Shown: one piece after another, positions 9,331 through 16,941 of the stretch
How the letters are laid out: each line of letters starts with the position of its first letter
Numbering within the stretch: position 1 is the first letter of the stretch
Position numbers and translations under genes: made by a program
Assembly: GCA_937873135.1 (NCBI GenBank)
Contig: CALMVQ010000365.1
Span: 1-43,819 of the forward strand
Direction: 5' to 3'
DNA length: 43,819 nt
Source: an uncultured Scytonema sp.
GTDB lineage: Bacteria > Cyanobacteriota > Cyanobacteriia > Cyanobacteriales > Nostocaceae
The notes under the pieces: model-generated
The model's database searches: none
What the model was told of the DNA's origin: nothing
Seen by the model: only the letters and a program-made list of their open reading frames with translations

Positions 9331-10100
9331 TGAAACGACGACAGTTGATTGGCTATGCTGGAGCAGGTTTGGTAACACCATTGGTTACTAACTTAGGATC
9401 TGAATTTCAGGCTACAGCTCAATCTAGTGGTTCACTGTCAATTCAGTGGTTGGGTCATAGTTGCTTTCTATTTTCTGGTGGTGGAACAAAAATCCTTGTC
9501 AATCCTTTTCGGCCAGTTGGTTGTACTGCTCGTTATCGTCCACCAAAAGTTTCAGCAGATTTGGTGCTTATTAGCAGTCAACTGCTGGATGAAGGAGTTG
9601 TGGAAAACCTGCCAGGAAATCCTAAGTTAATTTATGAACCAGGAGCTTATGAGTTCAAAGGGATCAAGTTCCAAGGAATTGCCATAGACCATGATCGCAA
9701 AGGTGGTAAGAAGTTTGGCACAAATACGGCTTGGCTTTGGACGCAAGCGAAGACTAATATCCTCCATCTTGGGGGAGCCGCAGCACCCATTTCCATTGAG
9801 CAAAAAATCCTCATCGGGCGTCCTGATGTAGCTTTAGTTCCTGTAGGTGGGGGTGCTAAAGCCTACAATGCTCAAGAAGCCAAGCAGGCAATTCAAGTTA
9901 TCAATCCCAAGCTTATAATTCCTACTCAATTCCGTACACAAGCTGCCGATAATGCTAACTGTGATATTTCCCCAATGGATGGATTTCTCTCATTAATGCA
10001 GGGAGTTAATGTCCGTCGTAGTAGCAGTGACACGATCACTGTTAGCCCTGGTAGTCTACCTGAAAAGGGTGAAATTCAAGTTTTCAGTTATAAATTTTAA
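9330..10100 (+). CDS. Tat-exported metallo-beta-lactamase-fold protein lacking metal ligands
   Basis: The 256-aa product starts with a twin-arginine-type signal (MKRRQLIGYAGAGLVTPLVT), so export folded to the periplasm or thylakoid lumen is likely. The body follows the UlaG-like MBL fold: IQWLGHSCFLFSGGGTKILVNPF, then ADLVLIS, then NILHLGG and LIIPTQF. Metal-binding residues normally found at those places are absent: the HxHxDH segment reads SSQLLDEG, the HLGD motif reads HLGGA, and the final P(M)H reads PTQ. It is therefore probably a non-catalytic or differently acting member. Start overlaps the stop of the glutaminase gene. Confidence 0.8.
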   Translation: MKRRQLIGYAGAGLVTPLVTNLGSEFQATAQSSGSLSIQWLGHSCFLFSGGGTKILVNPFRPVGCTARYRPPKVSADLVLISSQLLDEGVVENLPGNPKLIYEPGAYEFKGIKFQGIAIDHDRKGGKKFGTNTAWLWTQAKTNILHLGGAAAPISIEQKILIGRPDVALVPVGGGAKAYNAQEAKQAIQVINPKLIIPTQFRTQAADNANCDISPMDGFLSLMQGVNVRRSSSDTITVSPGSLPEKGEIQVFSYKF

Positions 10101-10121
10101 CAACATTTTATTAAGAATTTG

Positions 10122-10173
10122 GGAATGAAGGTCTTCGGTTAGAGGTAGTGCACTCTCATCGCTACTTCATTCC
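10122..10173. terminator. Long-loop hairpin after the MBL-fold gene
   Basis: GGAATGAAG (10122-10130) pairs exactly with CTTCATTCC (10165-10173) and is followed by TTGTTTA. The position 22 bp after the stop suggests the end of the glutaminase-MBL transcript, but the 34-base loop makes this tentative. Confidence 0.4.
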
Positions 10174-10364
10174 TTGTTTATGCTTAAATACGTCTAAGGT
10201 AGATAGACAGTTTAGCTAAAAAGTTTTACAATCTAGGTATGTAGCAGTATATCTACTCATTGTCAAACCAAATTAATCATAGTAAAGATTTTCTGCTGAT
10301 TTCACTGTATAGCAAAATCACTCTATTAGCATTGGAACGTCTTTAACTAGAGGGTAACAAACAA

Positions 10365-10487
10365 ATGGACATAAAGCTGGTTTTAGTTGCATTAACAGTC
10401 ATATTTACTGTTTCTTGCTTATTCTTTGGCACAAAAAACGGATTTTATGATTCAGATAACTATCATGGCAATGGCTCTGCTCATTGA
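10365..10487 (+). CDS. Putative 40-aa single-helix membrane protein
   Basis: ATG 10365 follows AGAGGG with a ten-base gap and opens a 40-codon frame: MDIKLVLVALTVIFTVSCLF, then FGTKNGFYDSDNYHGNGSAH. It is one hydrophobic helix at the N-terminus and a short polar, Gly/His-rich tail. The size and shape are those of small photosynthetic-complex subunits of cyanobacteria, but I cannot assign it to one. A good ribosome site and a plausible helix support a real gene. It lies alone in a 690-bp gap between two larger genes and would be missed by standard length cut-offs. Confidence 0.55.
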   Translation: MDIKLVLVALTVIFTVSCLFFGTKNGFYDSDNYHGNGSAH

Positions 10488-10788
10488 TGTAGAACAAGTA
10501 CTCACATAAAGCCCCAATGCCGATCTGGAGAGATTGTTTTTATTTCTTTACCAAATCCTTACGAGGCGGAGGAGACGATATTGACGGACTTTGCTCAAGT
10601 CTCGCGCGAGTATACAATTGTCCTCCCTAAAATCAGTTCGCTCAGGATGTAGGAATATAAAAGTGTCGGGTGTATGGGTTTATCGAATGTGTTTAGGGGC
10701 AAGCAGGGTAATACACCTTTTTCTCAACCCTTACACCCTTTCTTTTTTGGGACATTTCCACAACGATGAGTTTTGAGGGGAGCAGAGC
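10488..10788. other. Intergenic region before the beta-CASP-like gene
   Basis: No supported gene. The open frame at 10591-10776 has no ribosome site and an implausible composition. The last bases, GAGGGGAGCAGAGC, form a strong Shine-Dalgarno for the next gene. Confidence 0.4.
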
Positions 10789-12447
10789 ATGAGCGATCGC
10801 CTATCGGCTCAAGACAGTGTTGATCTAGCAGAGGCGGCTAATGAGCTAGAATGTTTGCCCTATGGCGTTCATCATAACGAGGAGGGCGTGTGTTTATTAG
10901 TCAGAATGGGACCACATCGGATCTTATTTGACTGCGGTTTGGCAGACATTTCGCCATTAATTAAAGATCTCAAAAAGCCAGCACGTCGCGGCACCTCCCT
11001 ACCTGCAGACTTAGTACTGATTAGTCACGCTCATCCTGATCACGCTCAAGGGTTACTAGCACTACACAAAGCTTTTCCCCTATTACCAATCTACGCTAGC
11101 GAGGTCACTAGTAAATTACTGCCTCTCAATTGGTTGAACCAAGACAGTGAGGAAATCTCGCAATTTTGTCAAGCGTTACCATTGCGATCGCCTATAGAAT
11201 TCAAAGACGGTTTGGTAGCAGAATTAATTCCTGCAGGGCACTTACCAGGAGCTGCCGCAATCCTGCTAACCTATACAAATCAACAACGTTCTTACAAACT
11301 CCTGTACACGGGAGACTTTTTTTTGTCGAATTCGCGGCTAGTAGAAGGTTTGCGTTTGGATGAATTACGTTCTATCGAGTTGGATGTCTTAATTATAGAA
11401 GGCACGTATGGCACGTCGCGTCATCCCCACCGTCGCAATCAAGAAAATCAACTAGCTGAGAGAATTAATCGGGCGATCTCTGACCGTTTTTCAGTACTTA
11501 TGCCGACTCCCGCTTTGGGGTTAGGGCAAGAATTGCTCATGCTCTTACGCAGCCATCATCACTTCACAGGACGGGATTTGGACATTTGGGTTGATGGTGC
11601 TGTTGCGACTGGATGCGATGCTTATTTAGAACTGCTACCCCACTTTCCCCCATCCGTACAAAACTTTGCCCGTCATCAAGCACTATTTTGGGATGAACGA
11701 ATACGTCCTCGAGTCCGTCGCCTACAACCAGAACAGCGTGCAACTGTTGGCAATTCCCCCTGCATTGTCCTGACAGACTCTACTGTCGATCTGAGCGAAT
11801 ACAGTCAACTAGCTACCAACCCTTGGCTGATTCTGCTGCCAGAAAAAACTAATATCAAACTTAACAATCAATACTCAAAACTGGCGACGATCGAAACTTA
11901 TTTTCTTGCCCAGCACAGCGATTGTCCAGGGACTACTCAACTGATTCACAATTTGCGACCCCAACATGTTATCTTCGTCCACGGTTCCCCTACCTACTTA
12001 GCAGATCTCACAAGCTTGGAGGAGTTGCAAAATCGCTACCACGTACATTCCCCAGAGGCAGGTACGTTGGTGGAATTACCTATCGGAGACATATTTTTAC
12101 AACCTGCAGCGCCGGAAACTAATTATGAAGGTGAGTTAACGGAGTTGGGAACAGTCGTGACAATTTCGCTTCCTGATGTAATTGCGGCCGATCCTCGCTG
12201 GCGGCAATTTGCTGATACAGGCTTAATCGAAGCCCGTTGGCAAGGAGAAGAGATTGTATTGCGGGGGTTGTCACAACGCGAATTACTTAACCAAAGTAGC
12301 GATCGCTATACTTTGTCTGATTTAAGTTGCTGCGGTACTTGCCGACATCAAAGGGGACAGAGGTGTTGGAACCCCATGTCCCCGTTATATAACTTTAAAG
12401 TTACTCTTGAAGGTTATTGTCCGGCATTTGAACGAATTAATGGTTAA
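10789..12447 (+). CDS. MBL-fold / beta-CASP-like metallohydrolase
   Basis: The 552-aa protein has an intact metallo-beta-lactamase core: strand RILFDCGLAD, metal motif HAHPDH at residues 80-85, PAGHLPGAAA near 150, and YTGDF near 174. IIEGTYG follows, as in the CPSF73/RNase J-like group where a beta-CASP domain comes next. A later VIFVHGSP (near 400) supplies the terminal His. The C-terminal 50 residues hold a Cys cluster (CCGTC, then C, then GYC) suggesting a zinc or iron-sulfur site. RNA or DNA processing is the family expectation; the substrate is unknown. GAGGGGAG before the ATG is a good ribosome site. It converges with the next gene. Confidence 0.8.
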   Translation: MSDRLSAQDSVDLAEAANELECLPYGVHHNEEGVCLLVRMGPHRILFDCGLADISPLIKDLKKPARRGTSLPADLVLISHAHPDHAQGLLALHKAFPLLPIYASEVTSKLLPLNWLNQDSEEISQFCQALPLRSPIEFKDGLVAELIPAGHLPGAAAILLTYTNQQRSYKLLYTGDFFLSNSRLVEGLRLDELRSIELDVLIIEGTYGTSRHPHRRNQENQLAERINRAISDRFSVLMPTPALGLGQELLMLLRSHHHFTGRDLDIWVDGAVATGCDAYLELLPHFPPSVQNFARHQALFWDERIRPRVRRLQPEQRATVGNSPCIVLTDSTVDLSEYSQLATNPWLILLPEKTNIKLNNQYSKLATIETYFLAQHSDCPGTTQLIHNLRPQHVIFVHGSPTYLADLTSLEELQNRYHVHSPEAGTLVELPIGDIFLQPAAPETNYEGELTELGTVVTISLPDVIAADPRWRQFADTGLIEARWQGEEIVLRGLSQRELLNQSSDRYTLSDLSCCGTCRHQRGQRCWNPMSPLYNFKVTLEGYCPAFERING

Positions 12448-12487
12448 TAGTGGTATTAAGAACTAACAATTAACCATTAACCATTTA

Positions 12488-12802
12488 CTAGTCTGGATTG
12501 GAGTCAGTAGAGTGATGATCGCGAATGCGTTCAGCCTCCGGACAATCTTCGGTCATCAGAGGTTCTACATTACCACGTGGCACTGAAGCTAGTTTTTGCG
12601 TTACAGCACCAATACTTTCAAGGCGAACCATTTCCTCCCAGGAACATATTTCGTCTTCTTCATCTGTTTCATAACGCAGGGTGACTAAATCACCCTCTAT
12701 ATCGATGATGCGAGCTCGCTCAATCCAGCGTTGCTGGTCCCGCAAGAAAACGCATACTTCCCGCCCATCGCAACACAATTGATAAATCTTGCGGTGTAGC
12801 AT
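12488..12802 (-). CDS. Conserved cyanobacterial protein of unknown function (104 aa)
   Basis: The product begins MLHRKIYQLCCDGREVCVFL and continues with a compact beta-rich core (RARIIDIEGDLVTLRYETDEEDEICSWEEMVRLESIGAV), then a polar tail. I recognise the type as a widespread small cyanobacterial protein, possibly the DUF6679 family, without a known role. The core resembles an SH3-like or Sm-like barrel in its strand pattern, which is only an impression. An imperfect inverted repeat with ATTAACCATT copies (12440-12490) separates it from the convergent metallohydrolase gene and may act as a shared terminator. Confidence 0.7.
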   Translation of the reverse strand: MLHRKIYQLCCDGREVCVFLRDQQRWIERARIIDIEGDLVTLRYETDEEDEICSWEEMVRLESIGAVTQKLASVPRGNVEPLMTEDCPEAERIRDHHSTDSNPD

Positions 12803-13358
12803 CTACTGCTTCTGCCTTTTTAAACGTAGTTAAATTTGTCAACATCTGGGTTGTCTCCCAGTAGAAGGTACTTTTTTGAGGTTCTGGAAACGAACCTTGG
12901 GAAGCACCTTTGTTTACCCAAGCCCAAGACTTGTTTGTAGTCATCTGTTTTGTAAAAATCTTGGGTTTCAAAGTTTTCTGTTACGACATTAGGTATACTC
13001 GGTCTTCATCAGGCTGTTCGGAAAATGTTTACTTCACGAGAAGTCACATAATTCGGGTGTTTTCCTGATGAGGTCAATAGTTATCAATGAGTCTTTCCCA
13101 CCATTATGTAATAAATGATACTTCAAAGCCAGCTGAGTTTGCGGTTGTTTTAGTTGCCTTCTTGTAGTCATTTGCATTACCAGGAAGTCTGAGGACTCGG
13201 CTTTACATTTACCCCCATGTACCTGATCTTAGCTCATTCTCTGGCTGACCTTCATGGTTTTCGACAAGAATATATCAATTTCAGTGAGTTCTTAGCTTTG
13301 CTTTTTGACTTGCTCTGTCACTTCCATTGCCAATCTATAACACACTACTAGCTTAAAA
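12803..13358. other. 556-bp non-coding stretch
   Basis: I find no gene, RNA or clear repeat. The minus-strand open frame 12720-12971 overlaps the start of the previous gene in another frame and has the look of a shadow. Low coding potential on both strands suggests decayed DNA or a long leader for the 104-aa gene. Confidence 0.4.
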
Positions 13359-13586
13359 CTAGAGATTTTGGCTTCTTAGGGTATCATGTATAATGCGATC
13401 CATAACCAGATTAGTGGATGCTTCTTGTTGAATGCGACCCTCCCGCACTGCATTATACAGGTCTGCTAATGCTGCCAAATCGTCTGACTGATAGCTTTTC
13501 GTCGCCAGCATTTGATGAATGAGACCCTCAGATTCAACACTAAGACATCCAGTTTGGAAAGCAGATTCAATGAGTGTGCGAATCAT
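13359..13586 (-). CDS. Small conserved cyanobacterial protein (75 aa)
   Basis: The sequence MIRTLIESAFQTGCLSVESE continues as an all-helical protein ending IIHDTLRSQNL. The opening block LIESA-QTGCLSVESEGLI recurs, from memory, in many cyanobacterial small proteins of unknown function, and the family-like wording plus its length support a real gene. It has no signal peptide, membrane segment or catalytic motif. It lies 360 bp downstream of yjbQ on the same strand; a terminator-like hairpin between them suggests separate transcription. Confidence 0.65.
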   Translation of the reverse strand: MIRTLIESAFQTGCLSVESEGLIHQMLATKSYQSDDLAALADLYNAVREGRIQQEASTNLVMDRIIHDTLRSQNL

Positions 13587-13946
13587 TTTGAATACAGCAT
13601 AGTTGGCGATTTCACACCTCTATCTTTAGCGATTTCCATCTTCTTTCCATTGATATAGATCAACGTGTCGCAGTGATTTTCCCTGAAGTCTGTTGTGACT
13701 AAAATCACACTCCTCGCAGGAAAACTGTCTCCAAAACGACTCCTCTCAAAAGCTTATCCTTAAATCGTCATCTCTAAAAGTTACCGTCAAAACACTAAGT
13801 AATTGCCGAAAAAGCTTATATTTGATTTTACTTTACAGCGGAAAATAATACTTAGAAGACGTAAACCTGAATAACAATTAGATCTGGTTATATGAAAAAG
13901 GAGCGGAAATCCTCATCCTTTTGACTCAAGTCTACCCAGTATAGAT
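13587..13946. other. Gap with a terminator-like hairpin after yjbQ
   Basis: On the minus strand about 13896-13924 reads AAGGATGAGGATTTCCGCTCCTTTTT, where AAGGA...TCCTT with an inner AGGA/TTCC pairing is followed by T residues, a plausible rho-independent terminator for yjbQ. The plus-strand wording GGAAATCCTCA in it also resembles the 3' end of the map gene at 15585-15605. Confidence 0.4.
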
Positions 13947-14363
13947 TTAACTTCCTGAAATATGAACAACTATTTCTCGACTATGATTTCGTTGCCTGTG
14001 TTCCCAAATGTAAATTCCTTGCCAAGTTCCCAACACCAACTGTCCTTGATTAATGGGAATATTTTCTGAAGTGTGGGTAAGGACTGTGCGGATATGGGCT
14101 GGCATATCATCAGGACCTTCAGTATCATGAATATACTTGGCCGATTCTGGCACAAGTTTTGCCATGAAGTTGGCTAAATCTCTAAGGACATCTGGATCGG
14201 CATTTTCTTGAATCAATAAACTGGCTGAAGTGTGGCGTAAAAATATTGTACATAGTCCAGATTCAATTCCTGATTCTGCGATTAAGGCTTCTATCTTTGG
14301 GGTGATATTTTGCAAAGATTTACCAGTGGTAGAAATTCTGAGTAGTCTTTGGTAGTGAGCCAT
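13947..14363 (-). CDS. YjbQ / UPF0047 family protein
   Basis: The 138-aa protein matches the YjbQ fold throughout: GIESGLCTIFLRHTSASLLIQENADPDV, then HDTEGPDDMPAHIRTVL, then GQLVLGTWQGIYIWEHR and the C-terminal RNHSREIVVHISG. The conserved His residues in RHTSASL, DMPAHIR and EHR probably bind a metal. Family members complement thiamin auxotrophs by a weak thiamin-phosphate synthase side activity; the true role is unsettled. Length is complete. The ATG lacks a clear Shine-Dalgarno. It is separated from the small ribbon-helix-helix gene by 126 bp. Confidence 0.9.
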   Translation of the reverse strand: MAHYQRLLRISTTGKSLQNITPKIEALIAESGIESGLCTIFLRHTSASLLIQENADPDVLRDLANFMAKLVPESAKYIHDTEGPDDMPAHIRTVLTHTSENIPINQGQLVLGTWQGIYIWEHRQRNHSREIVVHISGS

Positions 14364-14489
14364 TTACAGTTACCAGTTAGTAGTTATCTTTTTGTTCTGT
14401 ATCTAATTGTTCGGAGATTTCTGCTTCTGCCAAGAGTCAAAGGGAATATTCATGATTCCAAGGAAAGATAGTGTTTTGAAACAGTAATT

Positions 14490-14675
14490 TTAGCTGATAT
14501 TAGCTACTTTGGAGGCACTCTGCTGCTCGCGACTTTCCTGCAAAGCCTTACCAATTAACTTAGCAACTAACCAGGAGACAGAACGTTCTTCCGCCTCTGC
14601 CCATTCTGAGAGTTCCTTTTTCCACTCGGAAGGAACATACGCGACTACTCTCTCTAAGTCTGTCTTTCCGCCCAT
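14490..14675 (-). CDS. Ribbon-helix-helix (CopG-like) small protein
   Basis: About 61 aa starting MGGKTDLERVVAYVPSEWKK followed by ELSEWAEAEERSVSWLVAKLIGKALQE. A beta strand (RVVAYVPSEW) followed by two helices is the pattern of RHH DNA-binding proteins such as CopG, which include plasmid regulators and antitoxins. The start is placed at ATG 14675 because AGG lies nine bases upstream; a TTG two codons earlier is possible. No toxin gene is visible next to it, so it is probably a stand-alone regulator or an orphan antitoxin. It is divergent from map. Confidence 0.7.
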   Translation of the reverse strand: MGGKTDLERVVAYVPSEWKKELSEWAEAEERSVSWLVAKLIGKALQESREQQSASKVANIS

Positions 14676-14783
14676 TTTCAATGCCTGCTTTTATTGTTTT
14701 TCCTACATACAGGATACAAGGAATGAACTAATCTGTGTTTTGCTGTGCTATGCTGTGCTAGCAAGACACAATAAGCTTTAGTC

Positions 14784-15605
14784 ATGAACCATCAAAATTT
14801 GCTTTCGGTTACTAGAGAGCTTCTGAAACCATCAACTCGTCAAGGAATTGTTTTACTTTCTGCCAGGGAACTAGACAAGATGCGCCAAGTAGGAAAACTC
14901 GCAGCTAATCTACTCAAGCATTTAGAACCAATGGTAAAACCCGGAGTCAGTACAAAAGTACTCAATGATGAGGCAGAGCGTTGGATGCAAGCCCACGGTG
15001 CAATGAGCGCTACTCTAGGCTATGCGCCTCCAGGTTATCCCCCTTTCATGGGTTCAATTTGCACCAGCGTCAATGAAGTTGTTTGTCACGGAATTCCCAA
15101 TTCTAAACAAATCCTGAGAGACGGAGACATCATCAATATCGATGTGACCCCAATTCTAAACGGTTATCACGGTGATACTTCTAGAATGTTTCTCGTTGGC
15201 AACCCGTCAGCAATAGCGCGAAAACTAGTTGCAGTGACTCAAGAATCCATGATGCGGGGAATTGCGGAAATTAAACCCGGAGCGAGAGTTGGAGATATTG
15301 GCGCTGCAATTCAGGAATATGCTGAGGCAAATGGGTTTTCAGTTGTACGAGATATGGTTGGGCATGGTGTTGGTAGACAGTTTCACACAGAGCCGCAAAT
15401 TCCTCATTATGGAAAACGGGGCAGTGGTTTAAAATTACGTTCAGGAATGGTTTTCACAGTTGAGCCGATGCTCAATGAAGGAACCTATCACCTTAAGTTT
15501 CTGGCTGACGGTTGGACTGTGATTACAAAAGATAAAAAACTTTCTGCTCAGTTTGAACATACTGTAGCTGTAACAGAAGAAGGAGTGGAAATCCTCACTC
15601 TTTGA
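14784..15605 (+). CDS. map: Methionine aminopeptidase, type I
   Basis: This 273-aa dinuclear metalloprotease removes the initiator Met from nascent proteins. All five ligands are present: Asp120 (NIDVTPILNGYHGD), Asp131, His194 (MVGHGVGRQFH), Glu227 (FTVEPML) and Glu258 (QFEHTVAVTEEG). His102 (VCHGIPN) and His201 complete the active site. An N-terminal extension of about 25 residues precedes the catalytic core. Cyanobacteria often have several paralogues and this one could be any of them. The 110-bp upstream gap contains a short direct repeat (CTGTGCTATGCTGTGCTA). Confidence 0.95.
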   Translation: MNHQNLLSVTRELLKPSTRQGIVLLSARELDKMRQVGKLAANLLKHLEPMVKPGVSTKVLNDEAERWMQAHGAMSATLGYAPPGYPPFMGSICTSVNEVVCHGIPNSKQILRDGDIINIDVTPILNGYHGDTSRMFLVGNPSAIARKLVAVTQESMMRGIAEIKPGARVGDIGAAIQEYAEANGFSVVRDMVGHGVGRQFHTEPQIPHYGKRGSGLKLRSGMVFTVEPMLNEGTYHLKFLADGWTVITKDKKLSAQFEHTVAVTEEGVEILTL

Positions 15606-15608
15606 TAA

Positions 15609-15815
15609 ATTGGAGGGCAAACACCGTATTATAAACTGACAAAGCAGGAATATGATCAGGTTAATGAAGTAGCGCTCACTGATATTCAAACGATAAAAAC
15701 AATCAAAGCTTTTAAGCTGGAGTCTGACTCGTTTACTAAATGTGCCGGGAATTATGCCGCTTGCAGCGTACTAAAAGTTGAAGAAATACGATCCCAAAAA
15801 CTCTTCTGGCTCTAA
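15609..15815 (+). pseudogene. Possible ABC exporter remnant
   Basis: An open frame without a start codon reads YYKLTKQEYDQVNEVALTDI, then QTIKTIKAFKLES and further polar helix to a TAA at 15813. The block IQTIKAFKLE resembles the cytoplasmic loop of ABC exporter membrane domains (typically E..-IQTVKAF-.E). If right, it is a roughly 60-residue leftover of a transporter, perhaps of the peptide-exporting kind, which would fit the double-glycine peptide gene 1 kb away. Similarity is short and could be chance. Confidence 0.25.
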
Positions 15816-15903
15816 GCCTATAGCGCGTTTTTACAAATCCTGCACGGATTGATATATATAAAATGTATTACGATTACCTTGCTACTATCTTGACTTATAA
15901 ATT

Positions 15904-16104
15904 ATGTCTAACAATCCTTATTGCAACCTTAGTGTTGACGAAAAAAATATCATCAACAAGATTGATAAAAAAGCAATTGATTATCTGCAACTGACACAAC
16001 TACTAAGCCATCTTGAACTCAAGTCAGTTAGTCAATCAAGTCAACTAACAGAAGAGGTAGCGGCTGAATTAGCGAATGAAATCGACTTAGCGTGTTTGGT
16101 ATAA
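15904..16104 (+). CDS. Hypothetical protein, 66 aa
   Basis: The frame begins MSNNPYCNLSVDEKNIINKI and continues with a helical, Glu/Leu/Ser-rich sequence ending AAELANEIDLACLV. It has no signal peptide, membrane helix or recognised domain. No good Shine-Dalgarno precedes the ATG (an A/T-rich stretch is there instead). I cannot name it; the acidic amphipathic composition could suit a peptide leader or a small regulator. Its support is only the open frame and its location in a small accessory island. Confidence 0.35.
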   Translation: MSNNPYCNLSVDEKNIINKIDKKAIDYLQLTQLLSHLELKSVSQSSQLTEEVAAELANEIDLACLV

Positions 16105-16141
16105 AGTTAAATATAAACTTTCTCAATAGCAAATTTTGATT

Positions 16142-16183
16142 GAAAAAAAAGCACCCATTATAGCAGTACCTTGACAGTGGGTG
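16142..16183 (-). terminator. Rho-independent terminator, minus strand
   Basis: On the minus strand CACCCACT and AATGGGTG form a seven-of-eight stem, followed directly by a C and eight T residues (16143-16150). It lies downstream of the TnpB remnant and the double-glycine peptide gene, which read toward it. Confidence 0.6.
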
Positions 16184-16295
16184 ATTCCAAGAATCACTTC
16201 TTGTTGGGCTTCCTCTTTTCTATGAGTTGACTTGCTTGGAAGATTTGCATTACCCAAGTATTGGTAAATCTCTCCAGACGCTTACCGGACACATG

Positions 16296-16538
16296 CTACA
16301 AATCCCCATACCCGCCCAGCGCATTGTCCTTATTTCCAATATGACTCACCGTCATACGTAGCGCTTTTTCTAATATATTTCGAGCAGCGTTGTGATCTCT
16401 GTTATGGATGTGTCCGCAGTAGCGACAAGTATATATCCTGGTAATCAATGTTTTCTTGACAACCTTTGCACAGTTAGAACAATTAAGGCTTGTATAGTGA
16501 GATGGTACTGCGACTCTGAGACAGCCAAACTGTTCCCC
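16296..16538 (-). pseudogene. TnpB C-terminal remnant (IS200/IS605 family)
   Basis: The minus strand encodes about 80 residues of the RNA-guided nuclease-type transposon protein TnpB: VAVPSHYTSLNCSNCAKVVK, then ITRIYTCRYCGHIHNRDHNA and ARNILEKAL, ending at a TAG at 16296. The two CxxC pairs form the zinc ribbon and the RDHNAARN motif holds the last RuvC-like Asp. An in-frame stop near 16539 and the lack of any upstream RuvC sequence show that the rest of the gene is gone. No TnpA is seen nearby. Confidence 0.75.
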
Positions 16539-16668
16539 TTAGAAGTAGGAGTGATGCATCAACAATAGCACCAGTTCCTCTTAAAATTGTGGTCAAAACA
16601 CCAACATCAGCATTAAGAACAATTACATCAGTACTAGAAAGTTCCTCAATACCCGAAATTTATGTAGT

Positions 16669-16941
16669 TTAGTTCCCGATCGTATTTGTATCTGACGTAT
16701 TTGTATTGTTAACTGAAGTATAAGCGTTTTGGTTATTAGCAGTTTGATTATAACCTCCATCATAACTTCCATTATAACTTGCTAAAGCAACATTTCCTAC
16801 ACTAACTAAAGGTCCAGACACTAAAGGTCCAGACACTAAAGCTCCTCCATTAATCGCTACTAAATCAGCATCAGTTAATTCCTGTTCTTTGAATGCTTCA
16901 ATTGCGTTGGTTACGGGATGAAATAAGTTGCGTAGTCTCAT
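16669..16941 (-). CDS. Double-glycine-leader secreted peptide precursor (bacteriocin-like)
   Basis: The 90-aa product starts MRLRNLFHPVTNAIEAFKEQ, followed by ELTDADLVAINGG, which fits the class of leaders cleaved after GG by C39-peptidase ABC exporters (pattern L(S/T)xxxLxxIxGG). After the GG come three VSGPLVSGPLVS-type repeats, then a Gly/Tyr/Asn/Thr-rich tail (YNGSYDGGYNQTANNQNAYT...) without Cys. AAGG lies nine bases before the ATG. The absence of Cys argues against lanthipeptide-style crosslinks. A dedicated exporter is not present in the window apart from a possible fragment. The mature role (bacteriocin, signal or surface peptide) is unknown. Confidence 0.6.
   Translation of the reverse strand: MRLRNLFHPVTNAIEAFKEQELTDADLVAINGGALVSGPLVSGPLVSVGNVALASYNGSYDGGYNQTANNQNAYTSVNNTNTSDTNTIGN

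Noticed and set aside
10591-10776. 61-aa open frame before the beta-CASP-like gene
   Set aside because: No ribosome site and atypical composition; the strong Shine-Dalgarno belongs to the next gene.
12720-12971. 83-aa minus-strand frame overlapping the 104-aa gene
   Set aside because: It overlaps a conserved frame and lacks protein-like features of its own.
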